A DNA stretch of 64,000 nucleotides from assembly GCA_030549335.1 (NCBI GenBank), contig CM060189.1, forward strand, positions 54,430,953 to 54,494,952. Direction: 5' to 3'. A program made the position numbers and the translations under genes. Each line of letters begins with the position of its first letter. Positions within the stretch are counted from its first letter, which is position 1. This document shows positions 1 to 11,594 of the stretch, piece by piece. The notes under the pieces are model-generated. The model did no database searches and had not been told where the DNA came from. It saw only the letters and a program-made list of their open reading frames with translations. The DNA is from Pontederia crassipes (Eukaryota; Streptophyta; Magnoliopsida; Commelinales; Pontederiaceae).

Positions 1-2
1 TA

Positions 3-3000
3 CTTGGTATGGACTGGCTGTCATATCACGATGCTGTAGTAGTATGCAGGCAAAAGAAGATTATCATTGGTACTCAAGGCAAGCCGAAGGCTACTGTGAA
101 GGGCACTACTGGCAAGGAAGACAAGGTGATCATTTCTGCAATGAAGGCACAGAAGATGTTGCATAAAGGCTGTAGAGGTTATCTAGCTAGTGTCGTGAAA
201 ACCGATGCCCCAGTTCCAGACCCACGACAGATGAAAATAGTTAGAGACTTTCCGGACGTCTTTCCAGAAGACGTCACTGGATTGCCACCACGACGGGAGA
301 TTGATTTCTGCATCGACCTCCATCCGGGCACTGCTCCTATCTCCAAAGCTCCATATCGAATGGCTCCAGCTGAAATGCAAGAACTCAAAAAGCAAATCCA
401 AGAACTTTTAGATAAGGGGTTTATCCGACCTAGTGTTTCACCATGGGGTGCACCAGTGCTCTTTGTGAAGAAGAAGGATGGCTCCCTCAGATTATGTATA
501 GATTACAGAATGCTAAATAAGGTCACAGTGAAGAATAAGTACCCGCTGCCACGTATTGATGATTTGTTTGATCAATTGTCCAAGGCCTCTGTGTTCTCCA
601 AGATTGACTTGCGGAGTGGTTATCACCAACTACGAGTTGCAGAAGAAGACATTCCGAAGACTGCTTTTCGATCGAGATATGGGCATTACGAGTTCTTGGT
701 TATGCCTTTTGGGTTGACGAATGCACCTGCAGCATTCATGGATCTGATGAACAGGGTGTTCAAGCCTTATTTGGATCAGTTCGTCATCGTCTTCGTTGAT
801 GACATATTGATCTATTCAGAGAACCCCGAACAACACAGAGAGCATTTGAGGATCGTATTGGAGACACTTAGGCAGCACAAACTCTATGCAAAACTGTCGA
901 AGTGTGAATTCTGGTTGGAAGAAATTATGTTCCTAGGACACATTGTCTCTAAGAAGGGTATTTCTGTTGATCCAGCGAAGGTAGAGGCAGTGACAAATTG
1001 GGCTCGACCGAAAAATGTGACCGAGATACGCAGTTTCCTTGGATTGGCTGGATACTATAGGCGATTCATAAAGGACTTCTCGAAGATAGCCTCCTCAATG
1101 ACGAAGCTGACAAAAAAGGGTGAGAAGTTTATCTGGTCACGACAGTGTGAAGATAGCTTTCAGGAGCTGAAGACTAGATTGACTACAGCACCGATACTCA
1201 CCATCCCTTCTGGTAGTGGTGGGTATGTGGTGTATAGTGATGCCTGCGGTACAGGATTGGGATCCGTACTAATGCAACACGGTAAGGTGATTGCATATGC
1301 ATCAAGACAGTTGAAGAAGCACGAGGTGAACTACCCGACACATGATTTAGAGTTAGCGGCAGTGGTCTTTGCTCTGAAAATCTGGAGACATTATTTGTAT
1401 GGAGAGAAGTTCGAAGTGTTCACCGATCACAAGAGTCTAAAATACGTCTTCTCTCAGCGAGACTTAAACATGAGGCAACGCAGGTGGATGGAGTTTTTGA
1501 AAGACTATGAGTTTGCCATTAACTACCATCCAGGTAAGGCAAACACAGTTGCTGACGCATTGAGTCGTAAATGGGAAGGTTCATTAGCATTTATGAGGCT
1601 CCGAGTGTTTGAGATGACTGAAGAACTCAACATGTGGAATCCAAGGCCGGGCAGAAATGGAGTTATATTGATGATGCACCAGCTTCAGCTAAACTTGGTT
1701 GACAGAATCATCAAGGCACAGTCGGAGGATGCAGAATATGTCAAGATGGTCAGTAGGTGTGAGAAAGAAACAGAGGACTTCAAGATATCAGCCGATGGCG
1801 GAGTCAGATATAGGAACCGTTTGTGGGTCCCTAATGATGCTGAACTCAAGAGGGAAGTGATGGACGAATGTCATAAGTCAGAATTTGCCATCCATCCAGG
1901 CAGCACGAAAATGTACAAGGATGTACAACGAAGTTACTGGTGGCACGATATGAAGCGAGAGATCGCGGAATATGTCTCTACGTGTCTAGTATGCCAACAA
2001 GTGAAGATAGAGCATCAGAGGCCATATGGCAAGCTTAGCTCTTTAGGAATCCCGAGGTGGAAATGGGAAGACATTTCCATGGATTTCATATCATGTCTAC
2101 CTCGCACACAAAAAGGACATGATGCTATTTGGGTAGTGGTCGACCGATTGACAAAATCTGCACACTTCATACCGATCAAATGGAGACAGTCAATCGAGAG
2201 GTTGATGGATATATATGTGCAGGAGGTTATCAGATTGCATGGTATTCCAGTTTCTATAGTGTCAGATCGAGATCCTCGCTTTACAGCTAGGTTTTGGAGG
2301 AGTCTGCAGAATGCTTTCGGGACAAGACTGAACTATAGTACGGCTTTTCATCCCCAGACAGATGGTCAATCAGAGAGGACCATCCAGACGGTAGAAGACA
2401 TGCTGAGGGCATGTGCCTTGGATTGGCATGGCAGTTGGGATGATCACTTGCCCCTGATCGAATTCGCCTATAATAACAGTTATCATTCCAGCATAGGCAT
2501 GGCTCCATTCGAGGCCTTGTATGGAAGACCATGTCGATCACCAGCTTGTTGGAATGAGGTCGGCGAACGAAAGTTCCTGAGTGCTAAAGAATTAAAGGAG
2601 ACTGAGGAATATGCCAAGAAGGTGGAGTTAATACAACAGAGAATGAAAGCAGCACAGACACGTCAGAAGACCTATGCAGATAAAGGCCGACGTGAGCAGA
2701 TCTTTCATGCAGGTGATCAAGTACTGCTAAAAGTCTCCCCGACGAAAGGAGTCATGAGATTTAGCAAGAAGGGAAAGCTCAGTCCGAGGTATGTGGGTCC
2801 GTTCGAAGTACTGGAGTTAGTCGGAGAGGCAGCATGCAGATTAGCACTACCCCCATCATATGGACGAGTGCATAATGTTTTTCATGTATCTATGCTCCGA
2901 AAGTATAAGCATGATGAGGCGAACATTATCAGATATGAGGAGCCAAATCTTAAAGAAGATCTGACATATGAAGAACAACCGCTGAGAATCTTAGAATCGA

Positions 3001-3146
3001 AAGTTCAGCGTCATAAGAATAGAGATGTACCACTGGTTAAAGTCGCATGGAGTCATCATCAAGGAGATGAAGCGACTTGGGAACTCGAGTCAGAAATGCG
3101 GCAACAGTTTCCCAGACTATTTGGTAAGTTCCTACACTATACATAA
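3..3146 (+). CDS. Ty3/gypsy (Tekay/Del-like chromovirus) pol, 5' end outside window
   Basis: This is the C-terminal part of a retrotransposon polyprotein: protease tail, reverse transcriptase, RNase H, integrase and a chromodomain-like tail. It reads open from the window edge to TAA. Residues below are numbered from the Met at base 9, which is internal because the in-frame LGMDWL is the usual protease C-terminus. Reverse transcriptase shows [13 protein letters not shown] and the catalytic FVDD (D264, D265). RNase H begins with YSDA (D411) and continues to VADALSRK. Integrase has an HHCC zinc finger (H622 to C659/C662) and a D692, D753, E789 triad with exactly 35 residues between the last two. 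A GPF module follows, then a tail containing [11 protein letters not shown] and ATWE, which resembles the chromodomain region of Tekay/Del. There is no stop or frameshift in over 1,040 codons, so the copy is probably young. Gag and the 5' LTR lie upstream of the window. Confidence 0.95.
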   Translation, partial: LGMDWLSYHDAVVVCRQKKIIIGTQGKPKATVKGTTGKEDKVIISAMKAQKMLHKGCRGYLASVVKTDAPVPDPRQMKIVRDFPDVFPEDVTGLPPRREIDFCIDLHPGTAPISKAPYRMAPAEMQELKKQIQELLDKGFIRPSVSPWGAPVLFVKKKDGSLRLCIDYRMLNKVTVKNKYPLPRIDDLFDQLSKASVFSKIDLRSGYHQLRVAEEDIPKTAFRSRYGHYEFLVMPFGLTNAPAAFMDLMNRVFKPYLDQFVIVFVDDILIYSENPEQHREHLRIVLETLRQHKLYAKLSKCEFWLEEIMFLGHIVSKKGISVDPAKVEAVTNWARPKNVTEIRSFLGLAGYYRRFIKDFSKIASSMTKLTKKGEKFIWSRQCEDSFQELKTRLTTAPILTIPSGSGGYVVYSDACGTGLGSVLMQHGKVIAYASRQLKKHEVNYPTHDLELAAVVFALKIWRHYLYGEKFEVFTDHKSLKYVFSQRDLNMRQRRWMEFLKDYEFAINYHPGKANTVADALSRKWEGSLAFMRLRVFEMTEELNMWNPRPGRNGVILMMHQLQLNLVDRIIKAQSEDAEYVKMVSRCEKETEDFKISADGGVRYRNRLWVPNDAELKREVMDECHKSEFAIHPGSTKMYKDVQRSYWWHDMKREIAEYVSTCLVCQQVKIEHQRPYGKLSSLGIPRWKWEDISMDFISCLPRTQKGHDAIWVVVDRLTKSAHFIPIKWRQSIERLMDIYVQEVIRLHGIPVSIVSDRDPRFTARFWRSLQNAFGTRLNYSTAFHPQTDGQSERTIQTVEDMLRACALDWHGSWDDHLPLIEFAYNNSYHSSIGMAPFEALYGRPCRSPACWNEVGERKFLSAKELKETEEYAKKVELIQQRMKAAQTRQKTYADKGRREQIFHAGDQVLLKVSPTKGVMRFSKKGKLSPRYVGPFEVLELVGEAACRLALPPSYGRVHNVFHVSMLRKYKHDEANIIRYEEPNLKEDLTYEEQPLRILESKVQRHKNRDVPLVKVAWSHHQGDEATWELESEMRQQFPRLFGKFLHYT

Positions 3147-3180
3147 TTCGAGGACGAATTTTAATTTAAGGGGTTTATAA
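3147..3180 (+). promoter_or_regulatory. polypurine-tract region before the 3' LTR
   Basis: Between the pol stop and the LTR lies TTCGAGGACGAATTTTAATT followed by AAGGGG. The same TTCGAGGACGAATTTT phrase precedes the LTR of the reverse element at 17673, and a mutated form precedes the LTR at 35863. It therefore marks the plus-strand priming region of this lineage. The purine run itself is short. Confidence 0.7.
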
Positions 3181-3196
3181 TGTGACGTCCGAGAAT

Positions 3197-3231
<35 letters not shown>

Positions 3232-5192
3232 GAGAGACTCGTTCGTAACTGCCCTGCATTCACGGAGCAACCAGCATGCATATGGTTAAAATGGAAACAA
3301 AAAGAGGATCTGAGGATTTTGTTCCATCGTGTCGTCTTGGCCGCAGGAGAGGAAGAGGGAGAACGAAAACACACGCGAAGTCATCGTCAACGAAGGAGAC
3401 GTCGAGATCGTGAACAGTAAGATCAGATTGACTATTTGCAAAGGTACACAAAAAAAAAAAAAACCAATGAAATCCATCGTCACGTCATTAGATTAACAAA
3501 TTATCTGGATACATGAATGTCTCTCGGTTGTCCTCTGCCTATATATATTTTTGGACCGTGGTTTTAAAGAATGGAGTTTTATAGATCAAATAATGGTATA
3601 CACTGTGGATATATGAAATCGCACTCTCGCACAGGTTAAAAAGTAGTATGATCCATCGCCTGTTTTAGCTTGATCGAATTAATACTCTAGTGAATACCGT
3701 AATGTTCAGTACCGATTCATGCTCATCGTCGTGCCTCCCATCAATGCGTTAATTAGCTCCTTGAAACACCAGATACGCAAGTTTCTTTTTCTGTGTCATC
3801 TACGTAGACTATGATGGTTGATCTCATAATTAAATATGATTCCATTCTTATTTGGCACCCTGCTGTGATGGTTGATCCCATATAAATGATTTCGATATAG
3901 GTGTCACATGGCCATGTGCATAGTAAATGCATGAGATTTATAGGTGTATTACATCCACATTTCCACGTGCAAATGCACCAAAACGTGGGTGGCACTCTTG
4001 TTAAGTGGCTACTGACATCAGATGTACTCAAATAGCACACATCAAGCATATTGATGTAGCATGCTATTATCGATTGTACCCCACATCTTAAGTATTCAAT
4101 CCATTTATCTGTCGAATGATTTATCGAAAGTGATTATAATTTAAGCAAGTAGTTATATACTCGGTTCTCTTGGCGTAAGATAATAGTATTCATGTGATCA
4201 TATATACAGAACCTTTTCGGACTGCGATGTGCATCTCAATCCAAAATTTCCTTTCAAGTCTTATTATTTATTATCCTTGATCCATGAACAAATATAATTA
4301 TATAATAAGGTAAGATAAAAGATGAAAATTACTAAATGAAGAGCTCTTCTTATGTTTGGTTGACGACGGTCAACCTGGCCAAAAGGGAGTCGAAAGATAC
4401 TCCACCGGCCCGTATTAGGCGTTGAGATGCTCCGCCCTGGCCAAAAAGGGAGTCGAAAGATACTCCACCGGCCTTATTTTAGGGAGTTGAAAGACACTCC
4501 AAAATAAGTGTAACATAATGAAAAATGTAAAGATGACAATAATTATGATGATGGGCAATGCCCAATGATATTATGATCTATTAATGATGATCATGTTATT
4601 CTCGTTACACTTATCATATTATCATCACTAATGCCACTCTAGTTCATGCCTCTTGATCATGATGTTATTGTATCAATCATATCTACATGACTCTATCAAT
4701 TATGATTATGTTCATTTGATTATCTTTATGATGTCATTATTGCTTATATGTCATATCATTATTATGTACTGGGCGTCAAAGCTCACAGGGAGGTTCACCT
4801 CCCCTGTGTATTCAATGTCACAGGTAATAACCTGTCCCAGTAAAAAGGATGATGGCGCAGGCGACAAATCGAGTTCGTGGTGATCTTTGCACATGAAATC
4901 GAGTCTCTTCAGCTTCCTTTTTATTTTCATCGAGTTGTATTTATTTATGCAAACTATTATGTTTAGATTATGTGAGACTTAGTTGGGTCATCTTGTTAAG
5001 ACTTCCGCATTCATTTTAATTATGCCTCTTTTTAAACGAATAATAGCTATGTTTCCTTCCGCAATTATTCCTCTATCATGTTGACCAGTCAAAGTCTTAT
5101 TTTGGTCAAATTATTGTACACGTAAGTCAAGCCCCGTAACGTTCCCGGAGTGTATTCGTCCACGTGGCAGGGTGCATTTCGGGAGCGTTACA
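3181..5192 (+). repeat. complete 3' LTR of the chromovirus
   Basis: The LTR starts TGTGACGTCC directly after the polypurine region and ends GGGAGCGTTACA. The termini are imperfect inverted repeats (TGTGACG against CGTTACA). It is 2,012 bp long. It begins with a run of 27 A (3203-3229) followed by an AG run. A TATA-like CTATATATATTTTT near 3539 could be the LTR promoter. Near 4375-4476 a 62-bp segment is tandemly repeated. The related LTRs at 7102 and 22305 support the boundaries. The 5' LTR and its target duplication are outside the window; the first five bases after the LTR are ATCCC. Confidence 0.88.
4375..4476 (+). repeat. 62-bp tandem repeat inside the LTR
   Basis: A segment beginning CTGGCCAAAAGGGAGTCGAA recurs with a 62-bp period at 4375 and 4437. 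Each copy carries AGATACTCCACCGGCC. A shorter third echo with GGGAGTTGAAAGACACTCC follows. It is a small internal LTR duplication with no visible function. Confidence 0.75.
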
Positions 5193-5205
5193 ATCCCGTC
5201 TTCAT

Positions 5206-5215
5206 CTATATAAAT
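5206..5215 (+). promoter_or_regulatory. TATA box of the host gene
   Basis: CTATATAAAT stands about 95 bp upstream of the ATG at 5310. The intervening leader ends in a GA dinucleotide run (5291-5309), a common plant 5' UTR feature. The retrotransposon LTR ends at 5192, only about 14 bp before this box. Everything further upstream that would act as a proximal promoter in this window is therefore transposon sequence. Confidence 0.6.
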
Positions 5216-5309
5216 CGTGGCCATCAGCAACCTCTGGCTTGGAGTTTCGTCCTTAGTTCAGTTCTATCTTAGGTAGTTGCATATATTTCAGAGAGAGAGA
5301 GAGAGAGAG

Positions 5310-5912
5310 ATGACGGTATCCGGTGGTCTTAGAATCGAGAGGAAGCCTTCGATAGAGTCTGAGCCAAGAACTCTTTCGCTCGCCGAGCTTCGATCTGCGA
5401 GGGTACGTTACGGCGTCATATATCATCATCATTTTCTGTGAACATATAAACTCAGTTTAATTTATTATATCATGCATTGAACGCCCTTCATACGTTCCGA
5501 GTTTATTAATTTTCAATCTTCTTCCTCCTCTTCTTGGCCCTTCGGATTCGCTTTTGGTTAATAATACTAATAATAATGATTATTCCTAATGATCTTTTTT
5601 TTTGCTGTTGTGTTACGTACAGGAGGAAGTGATGCTCATATTGAACACCAAAACCTCGGAGGAGGCCATTAACATCTTCACAGAGGTGATTAAATTCAAA
5701 CATAAATACTTCCTCTCTTTCTCTCACCTCCCTCCCTCCTACAGCTGTGTGCGCGCGGCCGGGTTGAGGACTTCATTAATTAATTAATTACTGAACAGCG
5801 TCTTGAGCCAGTAAGAAGTATAAAAGACGTCGACAATATGGATGTAGAGGAGGAGGATTACATTAATCTCCCTGATGGGTTCAGAAGAGACATTGTCACT
5901 GCTCCCTTTTAG
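5310..5912 (+). CDS. small three-exon host gene, 89 aa, conserved plant protein of unknown function
   Basis: Exons are inferred at 5310-5402, 5623-5685 and 5799-5912. All junctions are phase 0 with GT donors and AG acceptors (TACAG before exon 2, AACAG before exon 3), and the stop is TAG at 5910-5912. The protein starts MTVSGGLRIERKPSIE. Exon 2 encodes EEVMLILNTKTSEEA and ends INIFTE. Exon 3 starts RLEPVRSIKDVDN, has an acidic stretch (DVEEEDY) and ends RRDIVTAPF. From memory it resembles short angiosperm proteins of unknown function that share a leucine/asparagine-rich LNT..EEA..IFTE core followed by LEPV and end in APF. I see no signal peptide, membrane segment or catalytic motif. The exons read open across the inferred splices, which argues for a live or recently live gene. 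A short TATA-bearing promoter and a GA-rich leader precede it. Splice sites are inferred only. Confidence 0.72.
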
Positions 5913-7101
5913 TTTTAGATCGCCGAGTACTGATGCAGTGATGCATGCATGCAACGGTAGATTAAGTTCATGGAAACGTCGACGCGAACTGCTTCGATTC
6001 CGCATGCAGGAGACCTTGACGTTTGTGGTTGATTTTTCGTTTTTCTTTTTCCTCTTCTTCTTTTTTTTTTTTCTTGTAGGGATCTTTGCGTAATTGAATT
6101 TCTCTTTTGTTAATAGTTAGACCACTTCTTTTTTCGTTGTATACGGTGTTTACACAGAGATGTAATCCGGTCACTGTTTTGCTTTTTTTTATATGTTGGT
6201 ATATATGTATAATATGGATTTTTTGTTCTGCAATTATAGAAAAATGAAAGAAACTCGTCTTAGTTTCTCCAATGAAAATATATAAGATCGTAGTGCTTTC
6301 CACCAGTGACTCCAATATGATCAGACTCGTAACCAATATTTGTAGTCCAATATCATCTCCCTGGAGCACAAGCTTGAGAATTTTTATGACATTAATTGAA
6401 ATATTTATTATTTATTCATTTAAGTATATATGTAATATTTTATCTTACTATTTGCGATTTTTAAAATGTCATGTGCTTCACTCGTTTATTAGAACCAACT
6501 AATTTTGAATAATGAAATAAATTAAATTTTTTATTTTCAAATGAACAATAATTAAATTTGTTGAATGCAAACATAACGAAGACTTTTATTTCAGACTTTA
6601 GCAATAATTTAAACTTTCTAATATTTCAACTTCAACCTTCTTATCAATATCGTTGATGATTTTTTTCGTCATAATTTAACTTTCAGTAACTGAAACAATC
6701 TTGCATACACACCCTTACGTAAGTTGTTGCATCGAAATTTATTCATTATGTATGTTTAAGTACTAAAGTTCGAATAAATTAAATTAAGAAATGCACATTT
6801 CTTTATATGTCAAGCATGTAGTATATTTTAAAAGAAGCATCCATTCTTATTTTAGCATTTATGTTGCTTAAACTTTTCTTTTTAACTCATTTTTCTCTTC
6901 CTTAAAGTGGTATTGCATTTCTGTCCCTTCTTATTTCAACCTTTTCTCTTTTCTTAATAGTGAGATTTATGTATAAGAAGAGACAAGAGAATAAGATGTA
7001 GAAGCAAAGTCTTTAGATTAATTCAACTTAAGTACTTTGACTTTGAAACAATATCAAACATCTTTATAATGTACTTCCTAATATTTTTTTGTTGATAAGA
7101 G
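5913..7101. other. 3' UTR and AT-rich intergenic sequence
   Basis: This follows the small gene. Up to about 6250 it is probably 3' UTR, including a pyrimidine run with TTGTAG near 6075 that could be the acceptor of a UTR intron. The rest is AT-rich with no coding capacity or repeat structure that I recognise. It ends at the target site AAGAG of the next solo LTR. Confidence 0.5.
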
Positions 7102-8394
7102 TGTAACGCCCCTAAATCGCACTCCGCCATGTGGCAGAATACGCTTTGAAGACGCTACGACTCATCCTTAAGTGTAGATCATATTGACAAAAAAGAAGAC
7201 TTTAACTAGTTAACTCGATATCGATAAAAGCGAAAGACTAATCATCATGAAATAATAAAAGAGTGTGACATCATAATATGCGGAAGACTGATAAAGAACT
7301 TTTTATTAGTCCAAAGGAAAGTTAGTACATCAAACTAAATGACTCAAGATACTCATGTGCAGCCACCTACGAGCTCGATCTGTCACCGCTGACCACCTTC
7401 ATTATTTAGATTTGTTCCTGCATTTAAGAACATGGAAGAAACCTCGCAATGAATTTTGCAACTTAGTATGTAAATAAGATAAATAACATCATAATATCAT
7501 GATACTAGACAAGAATCATAAAAATATCATCATCATATAGAAAAAAAATAGACATAATCATCATAAGGGTAAAAGAAGTCCTATAACTTGGCATATGGAT
7601 AGGGAATTCATAGATCGTCATCTTCTTGAAATCGTAAGATCAAAGATCAGGATAGATCATGATAAACATCATAAAGAAGGCAAAAGTCGATCATCATGAT
7701 TATGAATTCATCATCATAATAAAAATCGTGAGGAATCATCGTATGAATATGGATAATCATGAAATGAATCATCTTTATTGGATCATATTAATAACTGATC
7801 AAGAGATCATGAAAGGATCATCATATAAGTGGAAAAAACCAATAATCATCATAATGAGATTTCGTTATTAATATGCTCACTACAAGAGAAATCACATCTA
7901 ATGACGTAAATTTATATTCTTATGGACGCATTTTTTGCGTCTTTAAACAAGTCACCTGCGCTTTTAAAAGCGACCTTATTCTTGGTGTCGAAAACAATAT
8001 TAGGGACATTAACATTTATGTTGCTAACGTGCGTCTCAAATATTAAGACACTTATTGCTCTGTCTCTAATCAATGTTGTTAAATTGCAAACGCTATTTTT
8101 GCGTCATCCACTTGTGACTCTATTTTAACGACGCAATTACATGTGTCGTCAGCTGACGTTGTTAAGTTAAAGACATTTTAGCTTATGTTGTTAGCTTACA
8201 TCGTTAACAAATTCACCTGCACTTTTCAAAGTGTCCTTATTTTTTGTGTCAAAAATTTTAAAACGCTAATATTTGCATCATTATCATGCGACACAAATGT
8301 GAAAACATTATCGTTTACGTTGTTAATTTGTGTTGCTAAATTGAAGATGCTATTTGATATTATATCACTAGCATCTCTAATGAAATGTTATTAA

Positions 8395-8560
8395 AGTCGG
8401 ACCGGACCAGCCGGACCGGCGACCGGCCACTAAGACGGCTCAATACAAGCCTTAAAACCAGAACCCCAATTGAACCGGGTTGAACCAGTCAAGACCGGTC
8501 AAGAACCGGTCAAAACCGGCCAAAACTGGAAAAAACCGGGTTGGACCGCGGTTTTAGGGT
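8395..8560. repeat. CCGG-rich simple segment inside the CACTA element
   Basis: Within the AT-rich CACTA element lies a GC-rich block of repeated GGACCGG, AACCGGTC and AACCGGG words starting about 8397 and ending in GGTCAACCC near 8567. Similar AACCGG runs are seen near the ends of plant hAT elements, so this could be a fragment nested in the CACTA element. I found no terminal repeats or duplication to prove it. Confidence 0.4.
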
Positions 8561-9002
8561 CAACCCAATTTTTTTTATTATTTCTTAACAAAAGAAATAA
8601 TTTTATAAAGTTTATTATTATAAATTTGGAAAATATTCATAAATGGACTTTTTCCATGAAAAAGCACTTTTGCCGACTAGTGTCCTCCTTTATTTATAGA
8701 TGTCTCATTACTCTTATGTTGTTAGTATTATGAATGTGGGACTATGTTTGTATATCTTACTTGCTCTTTCTTCCTTCATTTAGTCTAGAATTTACTAAGC
8801 TTTGAACTTTAACTTATGAATTATTATTTTATTCAAAATTTTAATATCATAAATGTATATTATAATATAAGTTAATTATATATTTATTATATTATATACA
8901 ATATTTGTCATATTAGATAAATTAGTTAGAGATGAACGGTGCAAACTTCTTTGATATATGTATAAATAGCTACATCCTTATATTCTTAATTTATTAGAGG
9001 AG

Positions 9003-9798
9003 TAACGACGTTCCCATTATCAAATATTTTAGTGACGCATAATATATATCATCTCTATTATTGAATATTTTTTAGACATATAGTAAAGTATGTCCTTATT
9101 ATCAAATATTCTAAGGATACATGGTAAAGTAGTGTCCCTAATATCGAATAATATGGGGACGCATAATAAGTGATGTCTCTATTATCGAATATTATTGGGA
9201 CGCATAATAAGAGACGTTACTATTATCAAATATTATTGGGACATAAGATAAGTGGCATCTTTATTATTGAATATTTTTAGGACGCATAATAAGCAGTGTC
9301 CCTATTGTCGAATATTATTGGAAATAAAACGTGATGTCCCTATTTATTGGGACACGTTACAAGCAGTGTCCTTATTATCTAATATTATTGGGACGCATAA
9401 AAAGTGACATCCCTATTTATTGGGACGCATAATAAGCAACGTCTCTATCATCGGATATTATTGGGACACATAATAAGCAATGTCCCTATTATCAAATATT
9501 ATTGGGACGCATAATAAAAGATGTCTTTGTTATCAGATATTGTTGCGACACATAATAAGCGACGCCTTTGATTATCTAATATTTTTAAGACGCATAATAA
9601 GCGGTGTCCTTATTATATGATATTATTAGGATGCATGATAAACGGCGTCCCTATTATGGAATATTATTAGGACAATAATATAGAACGTCCTTATTATCGA
9701 ATATTATGGGGACACATAATCAGTGATGTCTTTATTATCGAATTTTATTAGGACGCATAATAAGAAGCGTCCCTATTATCAAATATCATTGGGACATA
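9003..9798. repeat. array of about 19 imperfect palindromic 41-bp units
   Basis: Each unit follows the pattern GGGACGCATAATAAG, a short spacer, TGTCCCTATTATC, then an AATATTATT tail. The first half and the second half are inverted copies of each other (GGGACnnATAATA against TATTATnGGGACA on the other strand), so every unit can fold as a hairpin. I count about 19 units of 29-42 bp, with GACGC and GACAC/GACAT variants. The array ends about 260 bp before the right CACTA terminus. Confidence 0.85.
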
Positions 9799-10659
9799 AT
9801 TAAATTTGCGTCACTAGGTTATTCAAATTATGAGATTTAAAATAAAAATATATTTATATTCTAAATTAAAATAGGGACACAAAATTAATGTGTCTTAAAA
9901 TTTTAAAATCAGGAAGCTAAATATATTTGTGTCCTTATTATTTTATAATAATACCAACGCTATATAAAACGTCCTTATAAATGAATACTTTGTGTAAAAT
10001 AAAGACGCTTCAATTTGTGTCTTTAATTATGTGTCCTTAAATGACTATTTTGTTATAGTGGCTTCATCTTCTTCTTCATCTTAGACTTATAGCGGGGTAT
10101 ATTTCAACCCATGGGGAGGCCTGCCTCATCCCGTCCATCATCATCATCATAACTAGAAGCCAGCCCATAACTGACCGGAGTTATCCCATAGCTGACCGGA
10201 GTCAGTCCATACCTTATTGTCACTAGTCCATCATAAAAAGAGCTATCCATTTAACATTTTTCATCTTTTATCTTGTAGCTTTTAATTTATTTTCATTATG
10301 ATATAAGGATATGATTAAGAATTGGTCATCACAAGAAAGGATTATCAAATCATATTGATCAAAGGTTCTAATAATCATCATTATATAACACTTATTCAGA
10401 GCTACAAGATAGGATCATGGAGAGAAATTAAAAATATATGAACATCATAATCATCATCATCGTCATAAGGCAGATCAAGTTCGATGGATATGGATCAGTG
10501 TCATCATAAATATGATTGAATATAAATTAAGTCATCATAAGGTCATAATAGACATCATCATTATTAAAGGCGTAAATAACATGATAATATCACGACTTGG
10601 ATCAGGATTAAGCACACAAATCAGGGGTCTAAACATCATAAAACCATCATAATTCGTGT

Positions 10660-10985
10660 AGGAACTCGGGCCAAGTCAGGTAGAACCCGGGCCGAGTTCA
10701 TCAGACATCGTTCTCGGTAAAACAGAGTTAAACCCCAGCCGAGTTTGGGTTACACCCGAGCCGAGTCGGGTCATCGTTGAGTCGGGGCGATCGTCGCGCC
10801 TGACATCTTTGTCGTGTGTGGAACTCGGGCCGGGTCATCATCAACCCGGGCCGGGTTCGTTCGGTTGCAGAACTCGGAGAGCACTGCAATGATGGATCCG
10901 AGCAGAGTTCCTATGAACTCGGTCCGGCGAAAGACTTGTCCGAGCCGGGTTCTGGTGAACTCGGGCTGGGTTCTTCTTGGCAGAA
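10660..10985 (-). repeat. GC-rich AACCCGGCCCGAGTTC motif cluster in the solo LTR
   Basis: About ten degenerate copies of AACTCGGGCCGGGTT occur on the plus strand, which is AACCCGGCCCGAGTT in the sense of the LTR. Spacing is irregular, 15-50 bp. The same motif, in the same orientation relative to its LTR, recurs at 22945-23230 and 36925-37350 in other LTRs. Confidence 0.8.
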
Positions 10986-11594
10986 ACTGTGCGGACGCGT
11001 AGTGTGCGTTCATTCATCTTTTCCAACAATGGTCGGCATCCAGAATCATCATAGAACATCATACTATAATAGGGATCAACTAGAGCATGGTTCAAGTCTA
11101 AAATCAAGATTCTACGATGAATCTACCCTAGTTACATACCTTATTAGTTTCTGTCCAAAAACTAATCTGCAGTCTTCTTCTTCTCCGTGTTCTTCCTCTT
11201 CCTCTTCTTCTTTATTCCGGCCATTCCCATCTATCCAGGCTCGTCGTCCACATTCGTCGATATCCTAATCCTCGGCTGGTGTCCTATTGGGCGGTAGCCG
11301 CCCGACGTGAGAGAGACGCACGAAAATTAGGGCCGACTTGTGGAGAAAAATAGAGGAGCTGATTTGTTTAGTTCGTCCTCATATGTATAGGGAAGGAATT
11401 TGAGAACAATTGGGAGTCCAAAATTTAATTTAATCCCCTCATATGTTAAAACTTTATTTCCTATTTATCTTTTCCTCTATTTGATTTTTATCCTCCTATT
11501 TGTTTTAATCCTTTCCATCCTCTTCTTTTCCTTTTTCTATTTCAAGTTTATCTTTTTTTTTAAGTTGCCCAACCGTCTCGGCCATTACAAAGAG

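Larger units (their letters stand above)
7878..10060. mobile_element. non-autonomous CACTA (En/Spm) element, 2,183 bp
   Basis: The left end is CACTACAAGAGAAATCACA and the right end, read inward on the other strand, is CACTATAACAAAATAGTCA. The 3-bp target duplication GCT sits at 7875-7877 and 10061-10063. Terminus and duplication length are diagnostic of CACTA elements. There is no transposase. The left 500 bp carries scattered GCGTC/GACGC subterminal motifs, and the right 1 kb is an array of 41-bp palindromic units, as expected for transposase-binding subterminal repeats. It must be mobilised in trans. It is inserted in the solo LTR at 7102-11589 and is therefore younger than it. Confidence 0.9.
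7102..11589 (-). mobile_element. chromovirus solo LTR, reverse orientation, interrupted by a CACTA element
   Basis: Read on the minus strand it starts TGTAATGGCCGAGACGG and ends GGGGCGTTACA. It is flanked by the 5-bp duplication AAGAG (7097-7101 and 11590-11594), so it is a complete solo LTR. Without the CACTA insertion it is about 2.3 kb. Its end resembles the LTR at 3181-5192, sharing the CCACGTGGCAG / CCATGTGGCAG region and a nearby TTGAC-rich segment, so it belongs to the same Tekay-like group but has diverged. No internal coding region is present. Confidence 0.85.

Noticed and set aside
179..401. Open frames on the minus strand opposite pol
   Set aside because: They are antisense shadows of a strongly supported pol frame and show no domain.
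5968..6369. 133-codon minus frame near the host gene
   Set aside because: It contains a poly-Lys/Glu run from a pyrimidine tract and lies in the 3' UTR/intergenic region; no motif or codon pattern supports it.
10816..11268. 150-codon plus frame in the solo LTR
   Set aside because: It is produced by the GC-rich motif cluster and a CT-rich tract within an LTR.
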